From Sphingomonas sp. CCH21-G11 (GTDB lineage Bacteria > Pseudomonadota > Alphaproteobacteria > Sphingomonadales > Sphingomonadaceae): DNA of 30,102 bases. The position numbers and the translations under genes are program-made. Where the stretch lies: assembly GCF_001555965.1 (NCBI RefSeq), contig NZ_LSHX01000012.1:1-30102 (forward strand), read 5' to 3'. The notes under the pieces were generated by a model. The model was not told the origin of the DNA, searched no databases, and saw only the letters and a list, made by a program, of their open reading frames with translations. Below are positions 1-7,576 of the stretch, in pieces (position 1 is the first letter of the stretch; each line of letters begins with the position of its first letter).

Positions 1-64
1 GCCTGCGAAGATCCTCGGGCGTGGCAACCGTATCCAGCAACGGCGTGTCGGGCGTATCAATCAT
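1..64 (-). CDS. dxs: 1-deoxy-D-xylulose-5-phosphate synthase, N-terminal fragment (runs off window)
   Basis: Reading leftward from an ATG at position 64 gives 21 codons before the window ends. The peptide starts MIDTPDTPLL and continues with LDTVATPEDLRR. This fits the remembered N-terminus of alphaproteobacterial Dxs (form TPLLDTV..P.DLR.L), the thiamine-diphosphate enzyme that condenses pyruvate and glyceraldehyde 3-phosphate at the start of the MEP isoprenoid pathway. Only the N-terminus is visible and no catalytic motif can be seen, so the assignment rests on this short match. It follows the zur-like gene on the same strand after a gap of 114 bases. Confidence 0.6.
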   Translation of the reverse strand, partial: MIDTPDTPLLDTVATPEDLRR

Positions 65-178
65 CCGGCCGGTGTATCGCCCCACCCCGGCATTGTCGAT
101 CAAAACCGGCCAAATCCGGCGGCGGGGGCAGTTGCCCGGCGCGCGCCGCCGGCGTCGATCAGCCGGCTGGACAGTGCT
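65..178. other. short intergenic region between zur-like gene and dxs
   Basis: These 114 bases hold GC-rich inverted segments such as CCGG-N6-CCGG and a GCGCGC run but no convincing terminator with a T tract. The promoter or leader of the dxs-like gene should lie here. I see no clear -35/-10 pair. Confidence 0.3.
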
Positions 179-637
179 TCAGGCGCAGGTCTTGCACTTG
201 CCCCGCACCTCGATGACCGGGCGGACCGGCACGAAACCCGATCCGCTGGCGGCGGCGCGGACGTCGCCGGTGATCCGGTCGTTGTCGAGATGAGTCACCT
301 GACCGCAATCGTCGCAGACCAGGAAGATGCAGTCGTGCAGGCAGTCGGGATGCGCATTGGCGACATAGGCATTGGCGCTTTCCACCCGCCGCGCCAGATT
401 GGCCCCGACGAACAGGTCGAGGATGCGATAGACGCTGTTGGGGGCGACCCGCCGACCCTCGCGCCGAGACACCGCGTCGGCGATGTCATAGGCCGATGCC
501 GGCTTGTCGAAGCCGGCGAGCGCGACGAACACCGCTTCCCGCATCGCCGTCCATTGCTCGCCATGCCCCACCAGCCGCGACTGGGCTGCGTCGGTCAGCG
601 CGCGACCTTCGTGCTCGTGATGGGTGTGGCTGGCCAT
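179..637 (-). CDS. zur: Fur-family metalloregulator, probably Zur (zinc uptake repressor)
   Basis: A 152-residue protein with Fur-family layout: an N-terminal winged helix (about residues 20-85, including the SVYRILD recognition-helix region) and a C-terminal dimerisation/metal domain. Two CxxC pairs, C108/C111 and C148/C151, form the structural zinc site known in Fur/Zur proteins. The stretch between residues 96 and 116 is rich in His and Cys (HPDCLHDCIF...), more like Zur than iron-type Fur. The N-terminus is His-rich (HTHHEHE). I chose ATG 637 because the longer reading frame adds 16 residues of low-complexity sequence. It lies 54 bases after a MerC-like membrane protein on the same strand, so the two probably form an operon. 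Zur against Fur is inferred; peroxide or iron sensing is less likely. Confidence 0.8.
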   Translation of the reverse strand: MASHTHHEHEGRALTDAAQSRLVGHGEQWTAMREAVFVALAGFDKPASAYDIADAVSRREGRRVAPNSVYRILDLFVGANLARRVESANAYVANAHPDCLHDCIFLVCDDCGQVTHLDNDRITGDVRAAASGSGFVPVRPVIEVRGKCKTCA

Positions 638-691
638 GGTCGAGGATTTAGGCGCGCGCGCGGCGATCGGCAAGCGGCCCGGCAACGCGCC

Positions 692-1078
692 CTAAGGGAT
701 CGCGCGGCGATTGAGCTCGTGGCTGAGCGCGACCAGACCGACGCCGAGCACGGTCGCCGCGGTCTCCCACCCGCCATGCGGCAGGTCGAGCGCGCCCGCC
801 ATCACGCCGAGCCCGAAGCCGCCGACCGCCGAGGGGGTCAGCAGGCCGTGGACGAGGATACCGCGGGTCAGCGCCACCGCGCCGAGCAGGCTGGCGGCGA
901 TCAGGCCATATTCGTGCAGGCTGGGGCTGAACAAATCGCCCGCCGATGCGAGCACGCCGAGCGACAGTGCGGTCACGATGCAGTGTACGACGCACAGCCC
1001 CGACAGGAACACGCCCAGCCGGTCGATCGACCAGGCAGAACCGAACGTGGTGCGGGGCAGGGCGAGACTCGACGACAT
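692..1078 (-). CDS. MerC-domain small membrane protein
   Basis: A 128-residue protein with four hydrophobic segments (about residues 20-45, 55-72, 78-96 and 100-120) and a Cys/His motif in the first helix (C29-V-V-H32-C33). MerC-family proteins are inner-membrane proteins first known from mercury uptake in mer operons. Many genomic members, like this one, stand outside any mer operon; no merR, merT, merP or merA is nearby. It is the first gene of a likely two-gene unit with the Zur-like regulator, which points to transport or handling of zinc or another soft metal. Substrate and direction of transport are unknown. Confidence 0.75.
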   Translation of the reverse strand: MSSSLALPRTTFGSAWSIDRLGVFLSGLCVVHCIVTALSLGVLASAGDLFSPSLHEYGLIAASLLGAVALTRGILVHGLLTPSAVGGFGLGVMAGALDLPHGGWETAATVLGVGLVALSHELNRRAIP

Positions 1079-1105
1079 CGGCGCGGCTATAGCTGCTGGC
1101 CGGAC

Positions 1106-1124
1106 AAGTTACAACATATCATTG
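1106..1124. promoter_or_regulatory. candidate Zur operator upstream of merC-zur
   Basis: An A/T-rich island in GC-rich surroundings. Read leftward it contains ATGATATGTTGTAAC, with a GTT-GT-AAC dyad resembling the ATGTTATAACAT core of proteobacterial Zur boxes. It lies about 30-50 bases upstream of the merC start and also upstream of ctaA. The match is partial and by eye. Confidence 0.4.
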
Positions 1125-1179
1125 CGGTGAATCCGGCGGGTACGGCGGAGCGGCCGATGGGCGAAGTGCCGTCTCGATT

Positions 1180-2256
1180 TTGCCCGCGCCAGCGCCTAGA
1201 TGCAGTCGCGTGTTGCAGCAAACCTCCCCCCGTCACGTCGCGCTGCGTGCCCGTCCGCGCGCTTTGATGTCCTGGCTGTTCGTCGTCGCGGCGTTGATCG
1301 TCACGATGGTCGCGGTGGGCGGCATCACCCGCCTGACCGAATCGGGGCTGTCGATCACCGAATGGAAGCCGATATCGGGCACGCTGCCGCCGCTGAACGA
1401 CGCGGCGTGGCAGGCCGAGTTCGCCGCCTACCGGCGCATCCCCGAATATCAGCTGCTCAACCAGGGCATGACGCTCGCCCAGTTCAAGTTCATCTATTTC
1501 TGGGAGTATCTCCACCGCCTGCTCGGGCGATTGATCGGCCTCGCCTTCGCGCTCCCGCTCGCATGGTTCGCGTGGCGGCGGGCAATCCCGGCGGGCTATG
1601 CGCCGCGTCTGGTCGCGCTGCTCGCGCTCGGCGGGCTGCAGGGTGCCATCGGGTGGTGGATGGTCGCCTCCGGGCTGAGCGCGCGCACCGATGTCAGCCA
1701 TTACCGCCTGGCGGTGCACCTTCTGACTGCGCTGTTCATTCTGGCGGGCGTGGTGTGGACCGCGCTCGATCTGCGCGCGCTGGCGCATGATCCCGCGGCG
1801 CGTCCCGCCCGGCTTCGCCCGCTGGCGATCGGCGTCGCGCTGGTCCTGTTCGTCCAGCTGCTGTTCGGGGCCTATACCGCCGGGCTCAACGCGGGGCACG
1901 TCACCGACCAGTGGCCGCTGATGAACGGCGCGCTGCTGCCGCCCGGTGCCGAATGGTCGTTCGCCGCGCTGGTCGGCGATCCGTTCATCATCCATTTCGT
2001 CCACCGCTGGTGGGCCTGGGTCGCGGTCGCGGCGCTGGTCGTGCTGGCCCGGGCGGCCCGCCGCGCCGGTGCGCGTGGCGCGTCGATCGCGATTTATTGC
2101 GCATTCGGCGTGCAGATCCTGCTCGGCATCGCGACGGTGATGAGCGGCGTCGCGCTGACGCTCGCAGTGCTCCACCAACTGGTCGGCGCGCTGCTTGTCA
2201 TCACGGTCGCCTGGGGTGCCCATGCAATCGGCGCGGACCGGCGCGTCCGCGCATGA
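1180..2256 (+). CDS. ctaA: heme A synthase (COX15/CtaA type)
   Basis: Converts heme O to heme A for aa3-type cytochrome oxidase at the inner membrane. The protein has about eight hydrophobic segments and the family signatures GGITRLTESGLSITEW after the first helix, FIYFWEYLHRLLGR (haem-ligand His), DVSHYRLAVHL and FIIHFVHRWWAW, plus a late VLHQLVGALL. Length (329-358 residues) fits the alphaproteobacterial type-2 form. The start is uncertain. The longest frame begins at a TTG at 1180, with an alternative GTG at 1210. The first in-frame ATG (1267, MSWLF) begins directly in the first membrane helix, and an ATG at 1200 is out of frame across a run of six C. The stop overlaps the cutA start as ATGA, indicating translational coupling. 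Confidence 0.92.
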   Translation: MPAPAPRCSRVLQQTSPRHVALRARPRALMSWLFVVAALIVTMVAVGGITRLTESGLSITEWKPISGTLPPLNDAAWQAEFAAYRRIPEYQLLNQGMTLAQFKFIYFWEYLHRLLGRLIGLAFALPLAWFAWRRAIPAGYAPRLVALLALGGLQGAIGWWMVASGLSARTDVSHYRLAVHLLTALFILAGVVWTALDLRALAHDPAARPARLRPLAIGVALVLFVQLLFGAYTAGLNAGHVTDQWPLMNGALLPPGAEWSFAALVGDPFIIHFVHRWWAWVAVAALVVLARAARRAGARGASIAIYCAFGVQILLGIATVMSGVALTLAVLHQLVGALLVITVAWGAHAIGADRRVRA

Positions 2257-2567
2257 CGCTGGCGGTCCTCTACACGACCTTCCCCGACGCGGCGACGGCC
2301 GAGCGGATCGGCACGACGCTGATCGCCGAGCGGCTGGCGGCGTGCGTCAACCTCCTGGCACCCTGCCGCTCGCTGTTCGCGTGGGAGGGGCGGATCGAGC
2401 AGGCGCAGGAGGTGCCCGCGCTGTTCAAGACCGCATACGACCGCGCCGACGCGCTGGCCGCAAGGCTGGCGGCGCTGCACCCCTATGACTTGCCGGTGAT
2501 CGAGCAATGGGCCGCCAGCGCCGGGTTCGAGGCGCAGGCGTGGGTCGATGCTGCCACTCGCGGCTGA
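2253..2567 (+). CDS. cutA: CutA-like divalent-cation tolerance protein
   Basis: A 104-residue protein matching CutA throughout: N-terminal VLYTTFPD, then IGTTLIAERLAACVNLL (the conserved A-A-C-V-N segment), SLFAWEGRI, ALFKTAYDRADAL, and a C-terminal HPYDLPVIEQW (the conserved HPY-x-x-P signature). CutA forms very stable cytoplasmic trimers. Its link to copper tolerance is known from E. coli genetics, but the molecular role is unsettled. The start overlaps the ctaA stop by 4 bases, so the two are probably co-translated. Its last 20 bases overlap the next gene. Confidence 0.92.
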   Translation: MTLAVLYTTFPDAATAERIGTTLIAERLAACVNLLAPCRSLFAWEGRIEQAQEVPALFKTAYDRADALAARLAALHPYDLPVIEQWAASAGFEAQAWVDAATRG

Positions 2568-3408
2568 ACCCCCGGTCGTCCTGGCCGTGCAGGCCGATCC
2601 GGTGCCGCTGGTCCGCCGCATGCTGCCGGACCAGGTTGTGCGCGGCACCTTCGCCCCCCGACTCGACGCGCCGTATCGCCAGCGGCTGGAACAGACGCGC
2701 GTCGTGGCGGGCGAGACCGCGCGCTATACCGCCGAACGTACGGTGCGGTTCGCCCGCGACGGCGAAGGCGGGTTCCGTGCCGAAGTGACGCTGGTGGCGA
2801 TCGACGGCGGCATCGGCCGCCGCGTGGGTGCGATGTTCGAGGCGGGGCTGCGTGGCCTGTTGCAGCGAACAATGGTCTTTCACCTCGATGCCGCAGGCGA
2901 CATCCGGTCGCTCGACGGGGTGTCCGGGCACTGGTCCGCCTATCTGGACGGGCTGGGCGGACAGCAGCCGTCGGGCGCGGGCGGCGACGCGCGGCGGGCG
3001 CGGCTGGCCGAACTGACCGCGCCGATGCGCAGCCTGCCGCCCGAACGTCAGGCACGGCTGCTCGGGTCGGCGCTGAGCGAGCTGATCGATCCGCGCGCCG
3101 CCGCCCGCGCGGGCGCGCCGCCGCAGCCGCTCACGCGCGAGGTTCGCTCGCCGCTCGGCGGCCGGGTGACGCTGACCGGCAGCGCGCGCGCGATCGCCGA
3201 TGCGGGCGGGCTGGTCGTCGAGGAGGAGAACGCCGCCGGCGTCCTCACCGCCACGCGCACCGATGCCGCGGGCGAGATGCAGGTGCGCGAAACCCGGCGG
3301 ATTGACCCCGCGACCGGGCTGATCGTGTCGCGCGTCCGACGCGAGCGGATCGTCATTCCCGCGGGCGAATCGGTCATCACCACCCGCACGACACTGGCTG
3401 CGGAATAG
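2548..3408 (+). CDS. conserved hypothetical protein downstream of cutA
   Basis: A 286-residue protein I do not recognise. It shows alternating beta-type segments with many charged residues (for example RYTAERTVRFARDGEGGF, FHLDAAGDIRSLDG, RVTLTGSARAIADAGG) and no membrane helix beyond a mildly hydrophobic N-terminus (MLPLAAEPPVVLAV) that is not a clean signal peptide. The C-terminal third (about residues 195-286) looks like a beta-sandwich repeating the pattern of the N-terminal half. The ATG lies inside the cutA 3' end (20-base overlap, different frame), so it belongs to the ctaA-cutA transcript. Codon use and GC at third positions match the neighbours, supporting a real gene. Function unknown. 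Confidence 0.7.
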   Translation: MLPLAAEPPVVLAVQADPVPLVRRMLPDQVVRGTFAPRLDAPYRQRLEQTRVVAGETARYTAERTVRFARDGEGGFRAEVTLVAIDGGIGRRVGAMFEAGLRGLLQRTMVFHLDAAGDIRSLDGVSGHWSAYLDGLGGQQPSGAGGDARRARLAELTAPMRSLPPERQARLLGSALSELIDPRAAARAGAPPQPLTREVRSPLGGRVTLTGSARAIADAGGLVVEEENAAGVLTATRTDAAGEMQVRETRRIDPATGLIVSRVRRERIVIPAGESVITTRTTLAAE

Positions 3409-3412
3409 CCCC

Positions 3413-3426
3413 GGTATTCCAATACC
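3413..3426. terminator. possible weak hairpin after the ctaA-cutA operon
   Basis: GGTATTCCAATACC is a perfect short palindrome five bases after the stop at 3408 and upstream of the rplM promoter region. It has no T tract, so terminator function is uncertain. Confidence 0.25.
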
Positions 3427-3447
3427 CGTCAGCAAATCGGCCCTATG

Positions 3448-3477
3448 CTTGACGAATCGGCGCGTCTGCGACATTGG
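3448..3477 (+). promoter_or_regulatory. candidate sigma-70 promoter for rplM-rpsI
   Basis: CTTGACG at 3448-3454 matches the alphaproteobacterial -35 form. Seventeen bases further on is CATTGG (3472-3477), a poor -10. The position, about 95-120 bases before the rplM ATG, is reasonable for a ribosomal protein operon leader. Confidence 0.4.
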
Positions 3478-3570
3478 CGGTCCACAACGCGCTGCCCGCA
3501 CGGGTGGCGCGCTGCTGTTTGGGGCGACGCCCGGAACGCAGATGGTCCTCGAATCGAAGGTCGAAAGCCC

Positions 3571-4050
3571 ATGAAGGCGCTGATGAAGACCACCAAGTCG
3601 GTCAAGCCGCACGAGGTGGAGAAGAAGTGGCATCTGGTCGATGCCGATGGCCTGGTGGTCGGTCGCGCGGCGACGATCATCGCCAATGTCCTGCGCGGCA
3701 AGCACAAGACCAGCTTTACCCCCCACGTCGATTGCGGCGACAACGTGATCGTCATCAATGCGGACAAGGTGCGCTTCACCGGGCGCAAGGCGACGCAGAA
3801 GATGTACTACAAGCACACCGGCTATGCCGGCGGCCTGAAGGAAGTGCGCGCCGACAAGATCCTGGAGGGCCGCTTTCCCGAGCGCATCCTGGAAAAGGCG
3901 GTCGAGCGCATGATCCCGCGCGGTCCGCTGGGCCGCGAGCAGATGCGCAACCTGCGCATCTACAAGGGCGCCGAGCATCCGCATGACGCGCAGAACCCCG
4001 AAATCCTCGACATCGCGGGCATGAACCGCAAGAACAAGGTGGGCGCATAA
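3571..4050 (+). CDS. rplM: 50S ribosomal protein L13
   Basis: A 159-residue protein carrying L13 signatures: [25 protein letters not shown]-like [14 protein letters not shown], a [15 protein letters not shown] segment, [12 protein letters not shown], and [21 protein letters not shown] with the final H-P-H-D-A-Q. L13 is an early-assembling large-subunit protein. ATG 3571 is chosen because alphaproteobacterial L13 normally begins MKAL-KTTKS. An upstream in-frame extension to 3445 is the leader region, not coding. The stop (TAA) shares its last base with the rpsI start (TAATG), so the pair is translationally coupled as in most bacteria. Confidence 0.98.
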   Translation: MKALMKTTKSVKPHEVEKKWHLVDADGLVVGRAATIIANVLRGKHKTSFTPHVDCGDNVIVINADKVRFTGRKATQKMYYKHTGYAGGLKEVRADKILEGRFPERILEKAVERMIPRGPLGREQMRNLRIYKGAEHPHDAQNPEILDIAGMNRKNKVGA

Positions 4051-4577
4051 TGTCCGACAATCGCCAGTCCCTTTCCGATCTGGGTGCGGTGGTGCAGTCG
4101 CAGCCGGCGACCGCGCCGGTCGACGGCGACGCCGCGCCTGCCGCCCCCGCGCGCGAGCCCGCGCCGCTGCGCCAGCAGGAACTCGACGCTTATGGCCGCG
4201 CTTATGCTACCGGCCGCCGCAAGGACGCGGTCGCGCGCGTCTGGCTGAAGCCGGGCTCGGGCAAGATCGTGATCAACGGTCGCGACCAGGAAGTCTATTT
4301 TGCGCGCCCCACGCTGCGCCTCGTCATCAACCAGCCGTTCGGCGTTGCCGAGCGGACCGGCCAGTATGATGTGATCTGCACGGTCAAGGGCGGCGGCCTG
4401 TCGGGCCAGGCCGGCGCGGTCAAGCATGGCATCGCCCAGGCGCTGACCAAGTATGAGCCGGTGCTGCGCGCCCCGGTCAAGGCTGCGGGCTTCCTGACCC
4501 GCGACAGCCGCACGGTCGAGCGCAAGAAGTACGGCCGCGCCAAGGCACGCCGCAGCTTCCAGTTCTCGAAGCGTTAA
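4050..4577 (+). CDS. rpsI: 30S ribosomal protein S9 with N-terminal extension
   Basis: A 175-residue protein. From about residue 46 it matches S9: [20 protein letters not shown], then [47 protein letters not shown] and the invariant C-terminus QFSKR that reaches towards P-site tRNA. The first 45 residues form an Ala/Pro-rich extension absent from the roughly 130-residue E. coli protein but common in sphingomonad S9. It is translated from the TAATG junction with rplM and followed by a strong terminator. Confidence 0.98.
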   Translation: MSDNRQSLSDLGAVVQSQPATAPVDGDAAPAAPAREPAPLRQQELDAYGRAYATGRRKDAVARVWLKPGSGKIVINGRDQEVYFARPTLRLVINQPFGVAERTGQYDVICTVKGGGLSGQAGAVKHGIAQALTKYEPVLRAPVKAAGFLTRDSRTVERKKYGRAKARRSFQFSKR

Positions 4578-4610
4578 TCGGGCTCCCGGACCTTTGTTCG
4601 GGCAAATTGG

Positions 4611-4648
4611 AACAGGGCGGTTCGCGACGTGCGGCCGCCCTGTTTCGA
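4611..4648 (+). terminator. Rho-independent terminator of rplM-rpsI
   Basis: AACAGGGCGG (4611-4620) pairs perfectly with CCGCCCTGTT (4635-4644) around a 14-base loop, followed by a short T-rich stretch. It lies 33 bases after the rpsI stop. Confidence 0.8.
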
Positions 4649-4780
4649 TTCCGGGCGCATCCATCGCGCGCTTCGTCGTCGACCGGGGTGCCGGTGCCAC
4701 GTCGCGATTGCGCGGCGTCATCCGCAGGCGCATGAACGGCCGCGCGTTCCGCCTCTCCCAGTCGATCGGTGCGTTCTGAA

Positions 4781-5530
4781 ATGACTACCCGCGAAACCAC
4801 CTCCTACCTCACCCGCGCCAGCGACCATCTCTGGCCCGCCGATGTGCGCAAGTCGCTGGCGGACACGCTGTTCACCATCGCCTGGGGCGCGATCCAGTGG
4901 CCGTGGCTGGCGCGCAGCCTGTCGGGCGGGTCGCCCCACCACAAAGCGGCGCTGCTCGCGGAGATCGGCCTGCCTGCCGACGCGCTGCCCAATCTGGGCA
5001 GCTGGAAGGCGGATACCGGTTTCCTGGCGCTGATCGTCGAACATATCCGCGCAGCCCGGCCGCAGACGGTGGTCGAACTGGGAACCGGCGCGTCGAGCCT
5101 GGTCGTTGCCAGATCGCTCCAGCTCTATGGGGGAGGTCGCCTGATCAGCTGCGACCAGCATGCCGATTTCGTTGCGGCGACGCATGCCTGGCTCAACGAG
5201 CATGGCGTCGATGCGGAGATTCGCGCGACGCCGTTCCGTCGCGCGCCCGCCGGCTGGCCGGGCGTGTGGTACGACCACGGGCCGCTGCCCGATCGGATCG
5301 ACCTGTTGCTGATCGACGGACCGCCATGGACGATCCACCCCTTTGTGCGCGGCGCGGCGGAGACGTTGTTCGACCGGCTGCCGGTCGGTGGCACGATCAT
5401 GCTCGACGATGGCGCACGGCCGGGCGAGCGCGTAGTCGCATCGCGTTGGCGCAAACGCTGGCCCGATTTCGACTTTGAACTGGTCAATCGCGGCACTAAA
5501 GGCACGTTGATCGGCACCCGCCTGCGCTGA
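4781..5530 (+). CDS. class I SAM-dependent methyltransferase
   Basis: A 249-residue cytoplasmic protein with a Rossmann methyltransferase core. Motif I is VVELGTGASS (about residues 97-106). An acidic residue ends the next strand (LISCDQH), then LLLIDGPPW follows, with GGTIMLDDGAR late in the fold. This is the pattern of the Methyltransf_24 group, whose substrates vary and cannot be told from sequence. A GTG at 4769 would add four residues (MRSE); the ATG at 4781 is preferred, although neither has a strong Shine-Dalgarno. The gene is monocistronic between the rpsI terminator and a convergent phosphoesterase gene four bases away. Confidence 0.8.
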   Translation: MTTRETTSYLTRASDHLWPADVRKSLADTLFTIAWGAIQWPWLARSLSGGSPHHKAALLAEIGLPADALPNLGSWKADTGFLALIVEHIRAARPQTVVELGTGASSLVVARSLQLYGGGRLISCDQHADFVAATHAWLNEHGVDAEIRATPFRRAPAGWPGVWYDHGPLPDRIDLLLIDGPPWTIHPFVRGAAETLFDRLPVGGTIMLDDGARPGERVVASRWRKRWPDFDFELVNRGTKGTLIGTRLR

Positions 5531-5534
5531 CGCC

Positions 5535-6263
5535 TCAATCCATCATCCGGTGGCGCGTGGTGATCGCGCCGTCGGCGATCACCAGCTCGTTGAACGAAGG
5601 CGGGGCGTCGCGCAGCCGCTCGGACAGCGTCCCCGCGCCGATCAGCCGGACGGTCGCATCGTCGATGCGGTGCGCGATGTCGAACGGGTAATGGACATGC
5701 CCGGTCAGCACCGCGTCCGCGCCGCGCCGCGTGAGTGCCTCCAGCGCGGCGCGCCCGCCATGCGTCCGGGCCCGGGTGCGCGTCTCGGCATCGATCAGCG
5801 GATGGTGGCACGCGATCAGGACGACGTGATCGTCGGGAACGGTATCGAGCAGCGCCAGCGTTTCCGTAAGCGCGCGTTGCCCGACGCGCCCCTGCGCCCA
5901 GTTGAGCCGCCACTGCGCGCGCGCCGTGGTGCGCAGCGGCACGATCGACACGCCCGCAAGCGACAGCGGCCGCTCGATCATCGCCTCGACCGCGCGATAG
6001 CGGCCATAGGGATTGAACAGCCGCGCCAGCGGGTTGAAATAGGGCAGGTCGTGGTTGCCGACCTCCACCGTCACCGGCCGCCCCAGCGCCGCCAGCCACT
6101 CGGCCGCCGCCGCGAACTCGCGCCGCCGCGCGCGCATGGTCAGGTCGCCGGTGACGATCACCGCGTCGGGCACCTCGTGTGCGACGGCAGCGGCGAACCA
6201 GTCGAGCGCGGCGCGGTCCTCCGCCCCGAAATGGATGTCGCTCACATGGAACAGCCGGGTCAT
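5535..6263 (-). CDS. calcineurin-like metallophosphoesterase
   Basis: A 242-residue protein with all dinuclear metallophosphoesterase motifs in order: D9-x-H11 (VSDIHFG), GD40 (VTGDL), GN70-H71-D (VEVGNHD), a double His (IACHHPL) and GHVH near residue 195. These bind two divalent metals and hydrolyse phosphomonoesters or diesters; the family includes cyclic-nucleotide and lipid phosphatases. Its ATG overlaps the stop of the preceding lipid-kinase-like gene by 4 bases (ATGA), so the two are coupled. That pairing suggests a phospholipid or lipid-phosphate role, but this is inference. The longer upstream frame is an antisense shadow of the neighbour. Confidence 0.9.
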   Translation of the reverse strand: MTRLFHVSDIHFGAEDRAALDWFAAAVAHEVPDAVIVTGDLTMRARRREFAAAAEWLAALGRPVTVEVGNHDLPYFNPLARLFNPYGRYRAVEAMIERPLSLAGVSIVPLRTTARAQWRLNWAQGRVGQRALTETLALLDTVPDDHVVLIACHHPLIDAETRTRARTHGGRAALEALTRRGADAVLTGHVHYPFDIAHRIDDATVRLIGAGTLSERLRDAPPSFNELVIADGAITTRHRMMD

Positions 6264-7093
6264 GCCGCCTCCGCGCGCGTGGCGAGCAACTGGGTACGAG
6301 ACTGCGTGGCGCGCAGCCGTGCACCGGGGGCCAGCGTGACCGGCTCGCCGTCGAACAGCGCCAGTACGGGCCGCCGTTCGGCATTCCAGAGTTCCGCCGC
6401 CTCGCCGGCCTGGACGGCCCGCGCGGCGACCCATTCGCCGGTCAGCCAGCTCCAGCCGAGCCCGACAATCCCCCGCCAGTCGCGCGCGTCGATCCCCGCG
6501 ACCAGCATCCGGGGCGTTGCGGGCCGCACGAACACTGCCTGACAGCCGCGCTGCAGCCCGGCGACGCCGCCGACTCGCACGCCCCGGCCAAAGGTGCGTC
6601 GCCAGGCCAGCCGTGCGGCCGCCCACAGCCGGCGCAGCTGGCGTCCGCGCGCCGCCTCGCGCGCGCGAAACCAGCTCGCCGCCGGGCCGATGATGACGCC
6701 GACAAAGGCGCGGTGCGCGCCGGCTTCGATCGCCGGCACCGTCGTCCGCCGTCCGGCCGTGTGTGCGGCGTGGATGATCTCCGCCGGGTCGACGCTGTCG
6801 TGCAGCGCCTTGGCCAGCAGGTTCATCGTGCCGCCCGGCAGGATCAGGAACGCGCCCGACCACGTTTCCAGCGCGACGAGCGTGGCGTTGATCGTCCCGT
6901 CGCCCGCGAACAGGACGATGGTGTCGGCTCGCGCCGCGTCGAGCGTGGCGGCCGTTGGCAGATCCTCGTCGGGGAAGCGGGTGCGACCGACCAGCGCCAG
7001 CCCCCGCTCGGCGAACACCGCCTCAAGCGCCTCGCATTTTTCGGGCGTCGCCGAACCCGACCCCGGATTGGTGATGAACCACAGCCGCTGCAT
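6260..7093 (-). CDS. diacylglycerol kinase-like lipid kinase domain protein
   Basis: A 277-residue protein with the DAGK catalytic-domain signature: N9-P-G-S-G near the N-terminus, a GDGT nucleotide motif (64-67, FAGDGTINA) and PGGTMN (86-91). The C-terminal half is the usual beta-sandwich, ending near LALFDGEPVTLAPGARLRA. Members (YegS, DgkB, sphingosine-kinase-like enzymes) transfer phosphate from ATP to lipid hydroxyls. In sphingomonads, which make sphingolipids, a sphingoid-base or diacylglycerol substrate is plausible but not provable here. It is the middle gene of a leftward trio, with a DCC thiol protein upstream and a metallophosphoesterase overlapping its end. Confidence 0.85.
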   Translation of the reverse strand: MQRLWFITNPGSGSATPEKCEALEAVFAERGLALVGRTRFPDEDLPTAATLDAARADTIVLFAGDGTINATLVALETWSGAFLILPGGTMNLLAKALHDSVDPAEIIHAAHTAGRRTTVPAIEAGAHRAFVGVIIGPAASWFRAREAARGRQLRRLWAAARLAWRRTFGRGVRVGGVAGLQRGCQAVFVRPATPRMLVAGIDARDWRGIVGLGWSWLTGEWVAARAVQAGEAAELWNAERRPVLALFDGEPVTLAPGARLRATQSRTQLLATRAEAA

Positions 7094-7138
7094 GGCCGCT
7101 CAAACGCGCGGTGGCGCATTTGGCCGCACGCGTGGCAA

Positions 7139-7516
7139 TTAATGCCGTGCCGCGCGCTGTGCATGCGCGCGGGCGATGCGTTGCAACTGCGGCCGCACGC
7201 GCAGGAACCCGCGATAGGCACGTTCGAGCAGCGCGAGGACGAACGGGTGGCGCGCGGCTAGTCCAAACGGACGCAGCCGCGGAATTGCGCGCCACATCGC
7301 CGCGAACGCCGCCGCGCCCGACAGGAGCCGGCCGTCCTCCTCCGCGTGAAAGCGCGCGAGCAATGCGCTACGGTCCAACGGGCAGGTTGCCGCACCCGCG
7401 TCACCTGCGACATCGACGAAGCGGATGGCTCCGCGCCGGTCCATCCGCCGCATCCACGCGATTTCCCGCCGGCAAAGCGGGCAGTCGCCATCGAACCAGA
7501 CCGTTACCCGCGTCAT
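7139..7516 (-). CDS. DCC-family thiol-disulfide oxidoreductase-like protein
   Basis: A 125-residue protein beginning MTRVTVWFDGDCPLCRREI, with the defining D-x-D-C-P-x-C motif (C12 and C15) of the DUF393/DCC family. A conserved segment around HAEEDGRLLSGAAAF follows, then a C-terminal basic helix. The family has a thioredoxin-like fold with a CxxC pair, but biochemical data are scarce. I chose ATG 7516 because it places the motif at the N-terminus as in the family; the long upstream frame is antisense to the renalase-like gene. The gene ends 45 bases before the lipid-kinase-like gene and is divergent from the FAD oxidoreductase gene. Confidence 0.85.
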   Translation of the reverse strand: MTRVTVWFDGDCPLCRREIAWMRRMDRRGAIRFVDVAGDAGAATCPLDRSALLARFHAEEDGRLLSGAAAFAAMWRAIPRLRPFGLAARHPFVLALLERAYRGFLRVRPQLQRIARAHAQRAARH

Positions 7517-7576
7517 CCGTGCTACATCGGACGCCGGGGCGCGCGGGACAAGCTGACCCAAAGGACAGGCCAACGC

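Noticed and set aside
692..1078. A mercury resistance operon
   Set aside because: Only a MerC-domain protein is present. There is no merR, merT, merP or merA, and the adjacent regulator is Fur-family.
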